Part shown: positions 31,308 through 39,690 of the stretch, piece by piece
Layout of the letters: every line of letters starts with the position of its first letter
Numbering within the stretch: the stretch's first letter is position 1
Source of the DNA: Trebonia sp963843745
Lineage (GTDB): Bacteria; Actinomycetota; Actinomycetes; Streptosporangiales; Streptosporangiaceae
Assembly: GCA_963843745.1 (NCBI GenBank)
Contig: CAWJLP010000021.1
Span: 62,001 to 126,000 of the forward strand
Direction: 5' to 3'
Length of the DNA stretch: 64,000 nt
Notes under the pieces: generated by a model
Seen by the model: the letters and a program-made list of their open reading frames with translations, nothing else
What the model was told of the DNA's origin: nothing
Databases searched by the model: none
Made by a program: the position numbers and the translations under genes

Positions 31308-32299
31308 GAAGTCTTAACACCGGTGTTGATCGCACTCCGCGCCGGCAGCGCCGGCGGTTCCTCGCCAAGGAGCTGGCCGGCCACCCGGATCACGGTGGAC
31401 GCGGCTGGGTGAAGTGGTACGCCGGAGCTGACCGTGGCACGGATACCGCGCCTGAGGAGTGTGGCTATTGCCTGGCGGGTGACCTCGCTCGGATTGCGCG
31501 CGTTGATCCCCTCGCCGACGGCCATCATCGTGGCGACCGGAAGGCGGACCCGGAAGGGACGTTGCGGTTCTTCGGTTCGCAACTGCGCTGAGAGATCGGA
31601 AAGAACCAGGTACGTGCTGGTGTATTCGTCCAGGATCTCCCCGGCCTTCGTGTCCGCCGCCGGCCGGGCCAGTCCCATCCGGCGCAGCAGGGCAGGCATC
31701 CGCCGAACCGCGTCATCGGGGCTGGCCGCCTCGGCCATGGCGCTGAAAGCGATGACCGCGACCGCTGAGAGAAGCGGTTCTGGAAGCGGGCATGCTCCCA
31801 GGTCGCTGACCGAGGCCGGCCGCGGCTCGGCAAGCAGGCGCTTCCGGGTCCTGGCGCCCACGCCCATGCTGATCAGGGCCGACTCGACGATGAAGCTGGC
31901 CTCCTCGGGCGTCGAACCGTCAGGTGCGGTGGCAGCGACCCGGAGGATCCGGCAGATGCTCCGGGCAACCTCGCGTTGCCCGTTCCGGTCCTGGAGCCGG
32001 CGCAGGCCCTGCGTCGCCCCGGCTACGAGCAGGTAGGCCAGCGTCCCCCCGAGGAGCGCGCCGGCCCTGACGGTCACCTCCTCGCGGGTGCGCCGTGACG
32101 GCGACGCGCCGATCCGCCGCTGGAGCCACGTCCGGCTGGCCTCATTCCAGCGCTGCGCGACGATGGCCGTCACCAGCGCGCCGCCGGCCGCCGCCAGCTC
32201 GGCGGCATTCTCTTCGGAGCGGGCGGAGCCGGCCGGATAGGCGGGCAGCCGGTCATCTGCGCTGTCAGTGCGGCCTGCGCCTGGAGAAATCGCTTCCAC
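31304..32299 (-). CDS. Hypothetical protein
   Basis: About 331 residues from GTG 32299 behind TAGGGAG. No family is recognised. The first 50 residues are polar. A hydrophobic patch GALLGGTLAYLLVAGATQGL near residue 75 may be a membrane hairpin or buried helix. The rest is Arg- and Ala-rich helical sequence with SFIVESALISMGVGARTRKR and AVAVIAFSAMAEAASPDDAV. A longer frame to 32476 exists but starts in non-conserved-looking sequence overlapping the aldehyde dehydrogenase remnant. Function unknown. Confidence 0.6.
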   Translation of the reverse strand: MEAISPGAGRTDSADDRLPAYPAGSARSEENAAELAAAGGALVTAIVAQRWNEASRTWLQRRIGASPSRRTREEVTVRAGALLGGTLAYLLVAGATQGLRRLQDRNGQREVARSICRILRVAATAPDGSTPEEASFIVESALISMGVGARTRKRLLAEPRPASVSDLGACPLPEPLLSAVAVIAFSAMAEAASPDDAVRRMPALLRRMGLARPAADTKAGEILDEYTSTYLVLSDLSAQLRTEEPQRPFRVRLPVATMMAVGEGINARNPSEVTRQAIATLLRRGIRATVSSGVPLHPAASTVIRVAGQLLGEEPPALPARSAINTGVKTS

Positions 32300-32382
32300 T
32301 GAGGGCTCCCTAGCCGAGGATTCGCGTTCCTTGCCAGGATCTACCCACCGCTCCGAGCGCTCATCACCGCAGGCCCCGGCGA

Positions 32383-32580
32383 TGGGGTTTCTGGGGAGGG
32401 CTTGATGACCGCGGTGCACCCCGCAGCCAGCGCTGCGCCGAGCTTGACTGCCACGTTGCCCTGGGGCACGTTCCACGGGACGATGATTCCGACCACGCCG
32501 GCCGGCTGCCTGCGCACGATCGTCTTGATCTTCGCCGGACCGCTGGAGGCTTCGGGGTAATCACGGACTTCCTCTGGAAA
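32383..32580 (-). pseudogene. Aldehyde dehydrogenase fragment
   Basis: About 66 codons translate as typical ALDH sequence: IKTIVRRQPAGVVGIIVPWN then VPQGNVAVKLGAALAAGCTA and VIKPSPETP. This corresponds to the cofactor-binding block around residues 120-190 of a normal 480-residue enzyme. Both ends are lost: the frame runs into unrelated sequence on each side and stops at 32341. It is a remnant of a deleted gene wedged between a hypothetical gene and a dehydrogenase. Confidence 0.75.
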
Positions 32581-32621
32581 GGTAAGCAGGCCAACCACAA
32601 GCGCGAGAGCAGAGGTGCACC

Positions 32622-33554
32622 ATGGCCGACGGAGAGCGGAACACTGGCCCGGTCGGGCTCGTCGGACTGGGAAACATGGGGTCCGCGCTGGCCAGGCGGC
32701 TCGCCGCACAGTACCCGCTGACCGCCTACGACGTGCGGCCCACGGACGCCATGAGAGGACTGGCCGCCAGTGGTGCGTTTACGTTGGCGGGCAGCCTGGC
32801 GGAGGTGGCCGCGGCACGCCGTATCGTGCTGTCGCTGCCCGCCCCGGACATATCGCGCGCCGTCGTCACAGAGCTCCTCGAGGTGCTCACGCCAGGGTCG
32901 GTCATCGTGGAGACCAGCACAGTGACGCCGATGGACATCACCGCCATGCGAGAGTCCTGCGAGCCCGCCTCGGTGACGTTGCTGGATGCCGCCATCCTCT
33001 CTGGGGTCAGGCAATCCGCCGAGGGCATCGCGACGATCCTGGTCGGCGGGGATACCGGCGATGTGGACTCGGTCCGCGACATCCTGAGCGCGTTCGCGTC
33101 AACGATCACGCATCTCGGCCCGGCCGGATCCGGGATGGCTGCCAAGGTCATCAACAACGCCGTGGCGCACGCGACAATGGTCATGCTGTGCGAGGCGGGC
33201 GCGATGGCGGCGGCGTGGTCAATTCCCAGGGCCAAGCTCGGCGAACTGTTCGCCAGTCAGGAGGGCGGCCTGATCAGGCCGCTGACGCACCGGTTCATGG
33301 AACGGGTGCTGGGCGGCGATTACGCCGGCGGCATGCCGACCGAGGCCGCGCGCAAGGATTCCATGCTCGCGCTGCAGCTGGCCGAGCACACCAAGATCCC
33401 CCTGTTCACTATTCAGGCTGCGCATACCGCCTACGAGCTGGGCATGGCTGCCGGGCTCGGCCGCCAGGACTACGCGTCGATCGCGACCTTGTGGGAAGGC
33501 TGGAGCGGGCTGCCGCTGCGCGACAGCGATAGCGACGACGGCACCGTTGTGTAG
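32622..33554 (+). CDS. NAD(P)-dependent 3-hydroxyisobutyrate dehydrogenase family protein
   Basis: A 310-residue beta-hydroxyacid dehydrogenase. The NAD loop is VGLVGLGNMGSALARRLA, the substrate signature region is DAAILSGVRQSAEG, and the catalytic Lys is in GSGMAAKVINNAVAHA near residue 175. The C-terminal helical domain runs DSMLALQLAEHTKIPLF. Tartronate semialdehyde or 6-phosphogluconate-like substrates are alternatives to hydroxyisobutyrate. It stands next to the ALDH remnant; a semialdehyde dehydrogenase once beside it would fit valine or propionate metabolism. Confidence 0.85.
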   Translation: MADGERNTGPVGLVGLGNMGSALARRLAAQYPLTAYDVRPTDAMRGLAASGAFTLAGSLAEVAAARRIVLSLPAPDISRAVVTELLEVLTPGSVIVETSTVTPMDITAMRESCEPASVTLLDAAILSGVRQSAEGIATILVGGDTGDVDSVRDILSAFASTITHLGPAGSGMAAKVINNAVAHATMVMLCEAGAMAAAWSIPRAKLGELFASQEGGLIRPLTHRFMERVLGGDYAGGMPTEAARKDSMLALQLAEHTKIPLFTIQAAHTAYELGMAAGLGRQDYASIATLWEGWSGLPLRDSDSDDGTVV

Positions 33555-33678
33555 AACCGGCAACGGGTGTCGTCAGGTGACTACTGCGACGGCGTTTTAC
33601 TGAGACCTGGCACATTCACCCGGGTGCCGCACTGCGGGAGGGTTGTGCCTGATGAGCACCGTGTCATAAGGAGCAGCC

Positions 33679-33975
33679 GTGGCGATAACGTCAATTCTTG
33701 ATCTGCAGCTCAGGGCCGATTCGCTGGAAACCGCGCACAAGGTCATCCACGACACGCTCACCGCCACCCGCGCGTTCCCCGGCTGCCTGGATGTCACGGT
33801 CCTGGTCGACAGCGACGACCCGGCACACGTGGTCCTGTATGAGCGGTGGGAATCGATCGACCATGACCGGGCCTACCGTGCGTGGCGGGCCACCGCCGAG
33901 GGCGCCTCGGAGCTGGGCTCGATCCTGGCTGCCAGGCCCAGGCTCAGCCTGTTCACAGTCGCCGATGGTGTCTAA
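33679..33975 (+). CDS. Antibiotic biosynthesis monooxygenase-domain protein
   Basis: A 98-residue ferredoxin-like ABM protein from GTG 33679 with AAGGAG upstream. The pattern TATRAFPGCLDVTVLVDSDD, VVLYERWESIDHDRAYRAW and a C-terminal LFTVAD strand are typical. Such proteins are small dimeric monooxygenases or heme/quinol handlers. Neighbours give no firm hint of substrate. Confidence 0.78.
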   Translation: MAITSILDLQLRADSLETAHKVIHDTLTATRAFPGCLDVTVLVDSDDPAHVVLYERWESIDHDRAYRAWRATAEGASELGSILAARPRLSLFTVADGV

Positions 33976-34400
33976 GGCGCAGCTCACGACCCGGGTGCCC
34001 GGCTGACTTCGGTAGGCCAGGCGGACTTAATTTGTGGCGGATGTGCTGGTAGATGTCCAGGTACTCCTCGACAGGCCGGGCCTACGTCGGCCGGAGGCAA
34101 ACGTTTGCAGAAATCCGGTCTTTGCGGCTGGTCCAGCGGCCTCCACGCTTCCAGCGATGCCGAAAAGCGGCTTCACGGCCCGGCTGACACCCTGGTTCGG
34201 TCCCAGAGAGCGTGCGTGGCGCCCTCGGGCCTTCGGATCGCGTCGTTTGGAGCGGTCGAATGTGACGTTCACCACGCCATGGCCGCGTTATGCAATCCTT
34301 TGCAGCGCTACGCGGTAGCCTCTGTCGGGTCGATGCAACGTGACCGGACCCGGGTAAACCGGGACTTCCGCCCAGCGGTCGCCAGGCGAGAGGGCTATCC
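33976..34400. other. Gene-free stretch with a 12-bp palindrome
   Basis: No gene is supported in 425 bp. GCAAACGTTTGC (34097-34108) is a perfect palindrome of LacI-operator form. GGGACTTCCGCCCA at 34361-34374 resembles the DevR-like box with two mismatches and lies 27 bp before the next small gene. A minus-strand coding-like scrap (EEYLDIYQHIRHKL, about 34030-34072) suggests lost sequence. Confidence 0.35.
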
Positions 34401-34691
34401 ATGGCATTGCTTCCCCCGAAGGTGATCGCCCAGGTCAGCGGCCGTTCCGCCGGCAAGCTCGGGGCGATGTCCTGGGAGTGGATCATGCGCGCTGACGGCC
34501 AAGTGTTCTACCGGCTCACCGAGGTTAACGGCCGGCGGGAACGGAATCCGTGGACCCTGGCGACCCGGCTGCCTGCGGCCGAGCTGGGAGCCATCCGCGG
34601 GGACAAGGCCAAGGCCACTCAAGTGCTGGACGTCATCGTCCGCCAGCACGGGCACCGTGATGAGTCAGGTGCCCGGAGAGAAAATCGATGA
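34401..34691 (+). CDS. Small hypothetical protein
   Basis: A 96-residue frame with ATG 34401 behind GAGAGG. It reads SWEWIMRADGQVFYRLTEVN and PWTLATRLPAAELGAIRGD, with alternating hydrophobic residues that would suit a small beta-alpha domain. The C-terminus is basic. No family is recognised. Codon pattern and ribosome binding site make it more likely real than the competing frames. Confidence 0.5.
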   Translation: MALLPPKVIAQVSGRSAGKLGAMSWEWIMRADGQVFYRLTEVNGRRERNPWTLATRLPAAELGAIRGDKAKATQVLDVIVRQHGHRDESGARRENR

Positions 34692-34800
34692 CCGGCGCCT
34701 CCCTCAGGAGGTGATGAGCACGGTGCACAGCGCCGGGGGCCAGCACCGCGATGGTTCCGCGATCGTCGCGCCCAGGTGCCCCAGCCCTGGCCGAGCGCTG

Positions 34801-35244
34801 TCATGTAGCGCTCTGAGTATCTCCGAGTTCGAACGCTGGAATCATGCCGATCTGCTGGAAGAGGTCGAGGAGGTTGAGCTCGTCCCAGTGCTCTGCGAAC
34901 TCGCCGTTCTCGGTCCGCCAGATGTCGATGGAACGCATCTCGATCGCATTACCTGTCGCAGGCACACCGTAGAAGGGGCCGTAGTGAGTGCCGCGGTAGG
35001 TGAATCGTCCGACAACGCGATCTCCGGCCACTACCAGGTCGTCCATTGTCGCTTCGACGTCTGGGAACGCGGTGAAGAAGCTCGACCAGAAGGCGCGGTT
35101 GGCTTCACGTCCGTTTTCCACGAACGGGTTGTGGTTGATGTAGTCGACAGCCACAAAGCTATCGACGGCATCGGGATCGCGGTCGTTCAACAGCTTCAGG
35201 TAACGCCCAGCGAGCGTGCGTCCATCGGTGTGGCCGTCAGCCAT
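34801..35244 (-). CDS. SnoaL-like polyketide cyclase/ester cyclase family protein
   Basis: A 147-residue NTF2-fold protein from ATG 35244, preceded by AAGGAG. It contains YLKLLNDRDPDAVDSFVAVD, YINHNPFVENGREANRAFWS, then FPDVEATMDDLVVAGDRVVG and MRSIDIWRTENGEFAEHWDE, the family pattern. Members hydrolyse, isomerise or just bind small ligands. It is divergent from a TetR gene, and twin palindromes lie between them, so it is the likely repressed target. Confidence 0.85.
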   Translation of the reverse strand: MADGHTDGRTLAGRYLKLLNDRDPDAVDSFVAVDYINHNPFVENGREANRAFWSSFFTAFPDVEATMDDLVVAGDRVVGRFTYRGTHYGPFYGVPATGNAIEMRSIDIWRTENGEFAEHWDELNLLDLFQQIGMIPAFELGDTQSAT

Positions 35245-35290
35245 GGTGATTCTCCTTCTGGATCCGGCAAGAACCCTGTCTCCTATCAAC

Positions 35291-35335
35291 GCTAGATATT
35301 CTAGCGGTGAACGTCAACATGCTAGTTATTCTAGC
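35291..35335. promoter_or_regulatory. Twin TetR operators
   Basis: GCTAGATATTCTAGC (35291-35305) is a palindrome with 6-bp arms and a 3-bp centre. GCTAGTTATTCTAGC (35321-35335) repeats it with one change exactly 30 bp away; both are followed by GGTG. They lie between the divergent SnoaL-like and TetR genes, 18 bp before the TetR start, and are the obvious autoregulatory sites. Confidence 0.75.
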
Positions 35336-35352
35336 GGTGCTACGCTGGAGGC

Positions 35353-35934
35353 ATGTCCAGACTGGACCGCAGAGAGCGCGAGCGAGCCCAGCGGCGCCAG
35401 GTCATTGTCAACGCCGCTCGCGAGCTGGCTGAGGCCGAAGGCTGGGAGTCCGTGACCACCCGTCGACTGGCCGATTGCATCGAATACAGCCAGCCGGTCC
35501 TCTACAGCCACTTCGAGGGCAAAGACGCCATCGTGAGCGCGGTGGCCCTCGAGGGGTTCGGCGAACTGGCCGCCGTACTGCACAGCGCCCGCGAAAGGGC
35601 CGGTTCGCCCCGCGCCGAGCTGCGAGCGGTCGGCAGCGCCTATCTGGAGTTCGCGCGAGCGAACCCTGCCCTCTACGAGGCTATGTTCACCCTCAGGGTC
35701 GATCTGACGTTCGCTGAATCCGCCCCGCCAGCTCCGTTGCATGCGTGTTTTGCCGAGCTCCGTGAGGCGCTGGCGCCGTTGGCTGGCGACCGCGACGTAG
35801 AGACGTTTACCGAGGTCGTCTGGAGCGCTCTGCACGGCCTGGCGACACTCTCCCAGGCCGGGAGGCTGCGCCCAGCCTTTTGCGACCAGCGCCTGGCCAT
35901 CCTCGTGGATCAGCTCGGCACAGTAGGCGTCTGA
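35353..35934 (+). CDS. TetR-family transcriptional regulator
   Basis: A 193-residue regulator. The HTH is at residues 15-60: RRQVIVNAARELAEAEGWES, VTTRRLADCIEYSQPVLYSH and FEGKDAIVSAVALEGF. The C-terminal domain has the TetR_C pattern AYLEFARANPALYEAMFTL. It almost certainly binds the twin palindromes just upstream and controls the divergent SnoaL-like gene and itself. The type II NADH dehydrogenase gene begins 15 bp downstream and may be co-transcribed. Confidence 0.9.
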   Translation: MSRLDRRERERAQRRQVIVNAARELAEAEGWESVTTRRLADCIEYSQPVLYSHFEGKDAIVSAVALEGFGELAAVLHSARERAGSPRAELRAVGSAYLEFARANPALYEAMFTLRVDLTFAESAPPAPLHACFAELREALAPLAGDRDVETFTEVVWSALHGLATLSQAGRLRPAFCDQRLAILVDQLGTVGV

Positions 35935-35949
35935 AGAAGAAGCGATACT

Positions 35950-37179
35950 GTGGATAACGTCGTGAATGCACCCACCGCCGGGAGCGGCGGGCAGATCGTG
36001 GTGGCCGGCGCGGGCTACGCCGGGCTGCACGCGGCCTTGCGCCTGACGGCCAAGCTGCGCGACCACCCTGCGGTGGAGCTGACCTTGGTCGACCGGCACG
36101 ACTACCACCAGGTGATCACGGAGCTGCCCCGCGTCGCCGGCGGCACCCGCGCCGCCGACGCGGTACGCATCCCGCTTCAGGACGTGCTGGCCGAGCGGGT
36201 TCGCTTCGTCCAGACTGAGATCACTGGTTTCGACCTGCCCGGCCGGCGGCTCCTCACCGCGGCCGGGCCGATCGCCTGGCGGCGGCTGGTGCTGGCGCTC
36301 GGCAGCCGGCCCAACGACTTCGACATCCCGGGCCTGGCCCAGCGCACGCTGCCGGTGTACTCGGCCGACGACGCCGAACAAGTGTGGGGTGCGGTCGGCC
36401 AGGCGCTCACCGCCGCCGCTGCCGCCGCCGATCCCGGCCGGCAGCGCCGCCTGGCGACCGTAGTGGTCGGCGGCGGCGGTGCCACCGGAGTCGAGCTGGC
36501 CGGCGAGCTGGCCGAGATGCTGCCCAAGGTGGCCAGCCGCCACGGCCTGGCGCCGGGCCGGCCCGCCGTCCAGCTTGTCGAGGCCGGCCCCACGATCTTG
36601 GCCGGCTCCTCGCCGCAGCTGATCGACAAGGCCGCCGGAATCCTTTCTGACCTGGGGGTCCAGCTCCGCACCAACGCGGTGGTGGCGGCCGCGACCGAGG
36701 AGGGCTTCCGGCTTACCGACGGCCAGCTGGTGGAGGGCGGCGTGTTCGTCTGGGCGGGCGGGGTGAAAGCACCCGAGTTGGTGGCCGATTCGCAGTTGCC
36801 GACTGGGCACAACGGCCGCGTCAAGGTTGACCGGTACCTGCGTGTGCTGGACCGCCCGGAGATCTACGTCGCCGGCGACCTGGCCTCGGTAACCGATCCG
36901 CGCACCGGGCACGTGCTGCCCCCGCTGGCGCAGGTGGCGCTGGAAGAGGGCGAGACCGTGGCCCGCAACCTGGACGCGGAGCTGGAGGGCAGCCCGCTGG
37001 AAGCGTTCACCTTCCACGACAAGGGGTTCGTCGTCTCGGTCGGGCCCCGCCGGGGGGTCGCTGACGTTGCCGGCGTCACCACCGGCGGGCGGCTGGCCCA
37101 CCTGCTCAAAGACGCCATCGAGTGGGAGTACCGCCAGTCCGTCAGGCACCTGCGCGGCTGGGACCCAGTAGCCATGTGA
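35950..37179 (+). CDS. ndh: Type II NADH dehydrogenase / FAD-dependent pyridine nucleotide oxidoreductase
   Basis: A 409-residue NDH-2-like protein from GTG 35950. FAD loop IVVAGAGYAGLHAALRLTAK, NADH loop VVVGGGGATGVELAGELAEM, and the third motif IYVAGDLASVTDP followed by PPLAQVALEEGETVARN (the quinone-site AQxAxQ region reads AQVALEE) are visible. It oxidises NADH to quinone without proton pumping. The C-terminus carries VRHLRGW rather than an obvious membrane anchor. The AQVALEE variant makes the electron acceptor uncertain. Confidence 0.82.
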   Translation: MDNVVNAPTAGSGGQIVVAGAGYAGLHAALRLTAKLRDHPAVELTLVDRHDYHQVITELPRVAGGTRAADAVRIPLQDVLAERVRFVQTEITGFDLPGRRLLTAAGPIAWRRLVLALGSRPNDFDIPGLAQRTLPVYSADDAEQVWGAVGQALTAAAAAADPGRQRRLATVVVGGGGATGVELAGELAEMLPKVASRHGLAPGRPAVQLVEAGPTILAGSSPQLIDKAAGILSDLGVQLRTNAVVAAATEEGFRLTDGQLVEGGVFVWAGGVKAPELVADSQLPTGHNGRVKVDRYLRVLDRPEIYVAGDLASVTDPRTGHVLPPLAQVALEEGETVARNLDAELEGSPLEAFTFHDKGFVVSVGPRRGVADVAGVTTGGRLAHLLKDAIEWEYRQSVRHLRGWDPVAM

Positions 37180-37557
37180 CCGAAGCAGTTATCGATCGAG
37201 CGTCCGGGCCAGAGCGACCCACCTGAGGGAGCCGGCGGGGGAGTGAAGAGGCACCACCGTACGTTCGGGATAATCTCTTCATTTGCCTGAAATGCGCGGC
37301 GTTTCCGCGGAAACGCCGAACTCGCCGGGGCGATTCATCCTGTCCGAGCGATGTGCGCGCCGTGGTAATGCCGGACGATACAAGCCACCAGCCAGAGATT
37401 CCGCTGAAGTGCTCCCAGCGTCCGTTACGGGCGGCCGCTGAAAGCCAGACCCAGCAGACCCGCACGGGAAAGGGCCGACGGCAGTGCAGCAGATCGCGCA
37501 TCCAAGCGGCCCATGTCGGGGGCACGCTGCCGTTGGGCCAGCTCGCACGGCGGGGCC
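37180..37557. promoter_or_regulatory. Gene-free stretch with a 22-bp perfect palindrome
   Basis: No gene is supported. At 37297-37318 a perfect palindrome without loop has half-site CGGCGTTTCCG. Lacking a spacer it would make a poor terminator hairpin but a good binding site for a dimeric regulator. It lies about 240 bp before the EamA transporter start. Confidence 0.45.
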
Positions 37558-38409
37558 ATGGTAATCCTCTTCGCCCTGCTGGCCGCCCTGGCCAACGCGG
37601 TCAATGAGGCCACCCAGCACGTTGCCAGCACCGCTGCCCCATCCCGGTCCTCCGGCTGGCAGCTGGTCGTCTACCTGTTCCGTAATCCCCTGTGGCTGCT
37701 CGGCTGGGTGGCCTTGATCGCCGCGTTCGCATTCCAGGCCCTCGCCCTGAGCCAGGGGCAGATCTCAGTCGTGCAGCCGCTGCTGGCCACCGAGCTGGTT
37801 TTCATGCTTCTGCTCCGCCTGGTCTGGATCCACCAGTCCATCCGGCCGGTCACTTGGGCCGCCGCCGCGCTGACCTGCGTGGGCCTGGCGGTCTTCATTG
37901 CCGCCGGACAGCCCGGGGGCGGCCAGTCCACACCGACCAGCAGCCACTGGTTCGCCGCCGGGCTGGCCTGTTGTGCCGCGGCCGCGGTCCTGGCCGTCCT
38001 GGCCCGCTGGGGATCCCCGAGCCTGCGCGCCGCCCTCTACGGCTCGGCCTCGGCGGTCATGTGGGCGCTGGTGGCGACGTTCATCAAAGCCACCACCGAC
38101 ACGCTAACCCAGTTCGGCGTGGCCGGAATGTTCGCCCACTGGCCCGTCTACGCCTTGGCCGCAGGAAGCGTGGTGGCCCTGTTCCTGATGCAGGCAGCGC
38201 TGCATGTCGGGCCGCTGCGGGCTTCCCAGCCGTTCCTCGTGATAATCGACCCGATCGTCAGCATCGTGCTGAGCGTGTGGCTATTCGCCGAGCAGTTCAC
38301 AGCTGACGGCGCTGTGCTGGCGATAGCGGCGATCGGCTTTGTCGTGATGTGCGCTGGGGTGGTCCTGCTGACACAAACCGCACCAGCCACGATGCAAGCC
38401 GACGGGTAA
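37558..38409 (+). CDS. EamA/DMT-family transporter
   Basis: About 283 residues from ATG 37558. Nine to ten hydrophobic segments are visible, starting MVILFALLAALANAVNEATQ, then LLGWVALIAAFAFQALALS and VQPLLATELVFMLLLRLVW. The two halves show the EamA repeat, the second with ASQPFLVIIDPIVSIVLSVW. It is an inner-membrane metabolite exporter or importer of unknown substrate. The frame can start earlier (37513), but the first membrane segment begins at 37558. Confidence 0.82.
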   Translation: MVILFALLAALANAVNEATQHVASTAAPSRSSGWQLVVYLFRNPLWLLGWVALIAAFAFQALALSQGQISVVQPLLATELVFMLLLRLVWIHQSIRPVTWAAAALTCVGLAVFIAAGQPGGGQSTPTSSHWFAAGLACCAAAAVLAVLARWGSPSLRAALYGSASAVMWALVATFIKATTDTLTQFGVAGMFAHWPVYALAAGSVVALFLMQAALHVGPLRASQPFLVIIDPIVSIVLSVWLFAEQFTADGAVLAIAAIGFVVMCAGVVLLTQTAPATMQADG

Positions 38410-38534
38410 CGCCAACGAAGGCGACGGCAGCATGACGCGGCATGCAGCGGCAGCCGGCCAGGGCGCTGAGAACGACGCCCGGGCCGCACTGCTTGACCGC
38501 GAGCAGGGATATGCCGTTAGTTTGCATCCAGGAC

Positions 38535-39587
38535 ATGCCGAGTGGCGGTGATCAGGCAATGAATCACAGAGCCTCGTCGGCCAAGGACCAGGTACCCGAG
38601 CACGGACGGCCGCCACGATGGCGGGTGAAGCGGTTGCGGAGGCTCCGCCGGGCGATCGAGACGGAGCAGGCCGAGCAGGCCGAGGTCGAGGCCGTTGAGC
38701 GCCAGCAGCGGGAACGCCTGTCGCTGCTGGTGCGTACGCGGGCGGACGAGCGTCAGCGTGTCGTGCATCAGCGTTTCCCTCACTTGCCGCATCGGTTCAT
38801 CGCCCCGCTCGCCGAGGTTGCCGCCCGGCCGCGGATCGACGACCTGGCCACTCACGCTGGGGCACTGACCTATGGCTCGTTCCTGGCTATCCTGCCGCTG
38901 CTCCTTTTCGCTTCATCAGTGGTGGGCTTCGTGTTTGCCGGACGCCCGCAAGCGGCCCAAAATGCCGTCAACGAGCTGGTCAGCCTGGTGCCCGGTCTCA
39001 GCTCGGTGGTGACGGCCCAGGTGCAGGCCGCTGTGGAGGGACGGGTGACGCTCGGGGTGATCGGGTTGCTCGGCCTGTTGTGGACGGCGTCGGGTTTTGC
39101 GAGCCGGCTGCGGCACGCGCTCGGGGTGATCTTCCGGACCCAGTGGGTGGGGCTGCTCACCGGACGGATCAGGGGCACGGTAATCGGACTGCTCATGGTG
39201 GCCGCGTTCGTCGCGCTGGCAGGGTTCACGGCGATTGAGAGTGAGCTTCAAGCAGGCCACCGGGCACTGTTCGCGACGCTGTTCCAATCCGTCGCTTTCG
39301 CGGTCGGCGGATTCGTGCTTTTCCTGGCCACCTACCGCTTGCTCACACCAGGGAAGGGCATAACACTCCGGGACCATGTGCCAGGCGCTGTGGCGTTTAC
39401 CATCGCATGGCTGGCCCTGACGGCCATCGGGGGACTGGTGTTCGCCGAGCTGATCCAGAAGTCGACCGTGCTATACGGGACGATCGGCGGCATCTTCGGC
39501 TTCCTTGCGTTCCTGTACGCCACGACGTGGTCACTGCTGGTCGGGGCCGAACTGTCGGCCGTGTTGATGAGCCGACGCGAAGGGTGA
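38535..39587 (+). CDS. YihY/virulence factor BrkB-family membrane protein
   Basis: About 350 residues; ATG 38535 or 38559 are both possible and neither has a strong ribosome binding site. A 90-residue charged N-terminus with ETEQAEQAEVEAVERQQRER, likely a coiled coil, precedes six membrane segments. DDLATHAGALTYGSFLAILP is the family signature, and the last helices read GGIFGFLAFLYATTWSLLVG with ELSAVL at the end. Function of the family is not established; it is often described as a transporter-like or lipid-associated protein. Confidence 0.82.
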   Translation: MPSGGDQAMNHRASSAKDQVPEHGRPPRWRVKRLRRLRRAIETEQAEQAEVEAVERQQRERLSLLVRTRADERQRVVHQRFPHLPHRFIAPLAEVAARPRIDDLATHAGALTYGSFLAILPLLLFASSVVGFVFAGRPQAAQNAVNELVSLVPGLSSVVTAQVQAAVEGRVTLGVIGLLGLLWTASGFASRLRHALGVIFRTQWVGLLTGRIRGTVIGLLMVAAFVALAGFTAIESELQAGHRALFATLFQSVAFAVGGFVLFLATYRLLTPGKGITLRDHVPGAVAFTIAWLALTAIGGLVFAELIQKSTVLYGTIGGIFGFLAFLYATTWSLLVGAELSAVLMSRREG

Positions 39588-39690
39588 CGCGTGGCAAGGT
39601 CAGCGGCGTCCCGGGCGAGCCGCGACTCCGGTAGGAGTCAGCGAGCGGCGCTGGTTGCCTTTCCGGCGGTTGTCGGGGAGCGTGATTACC

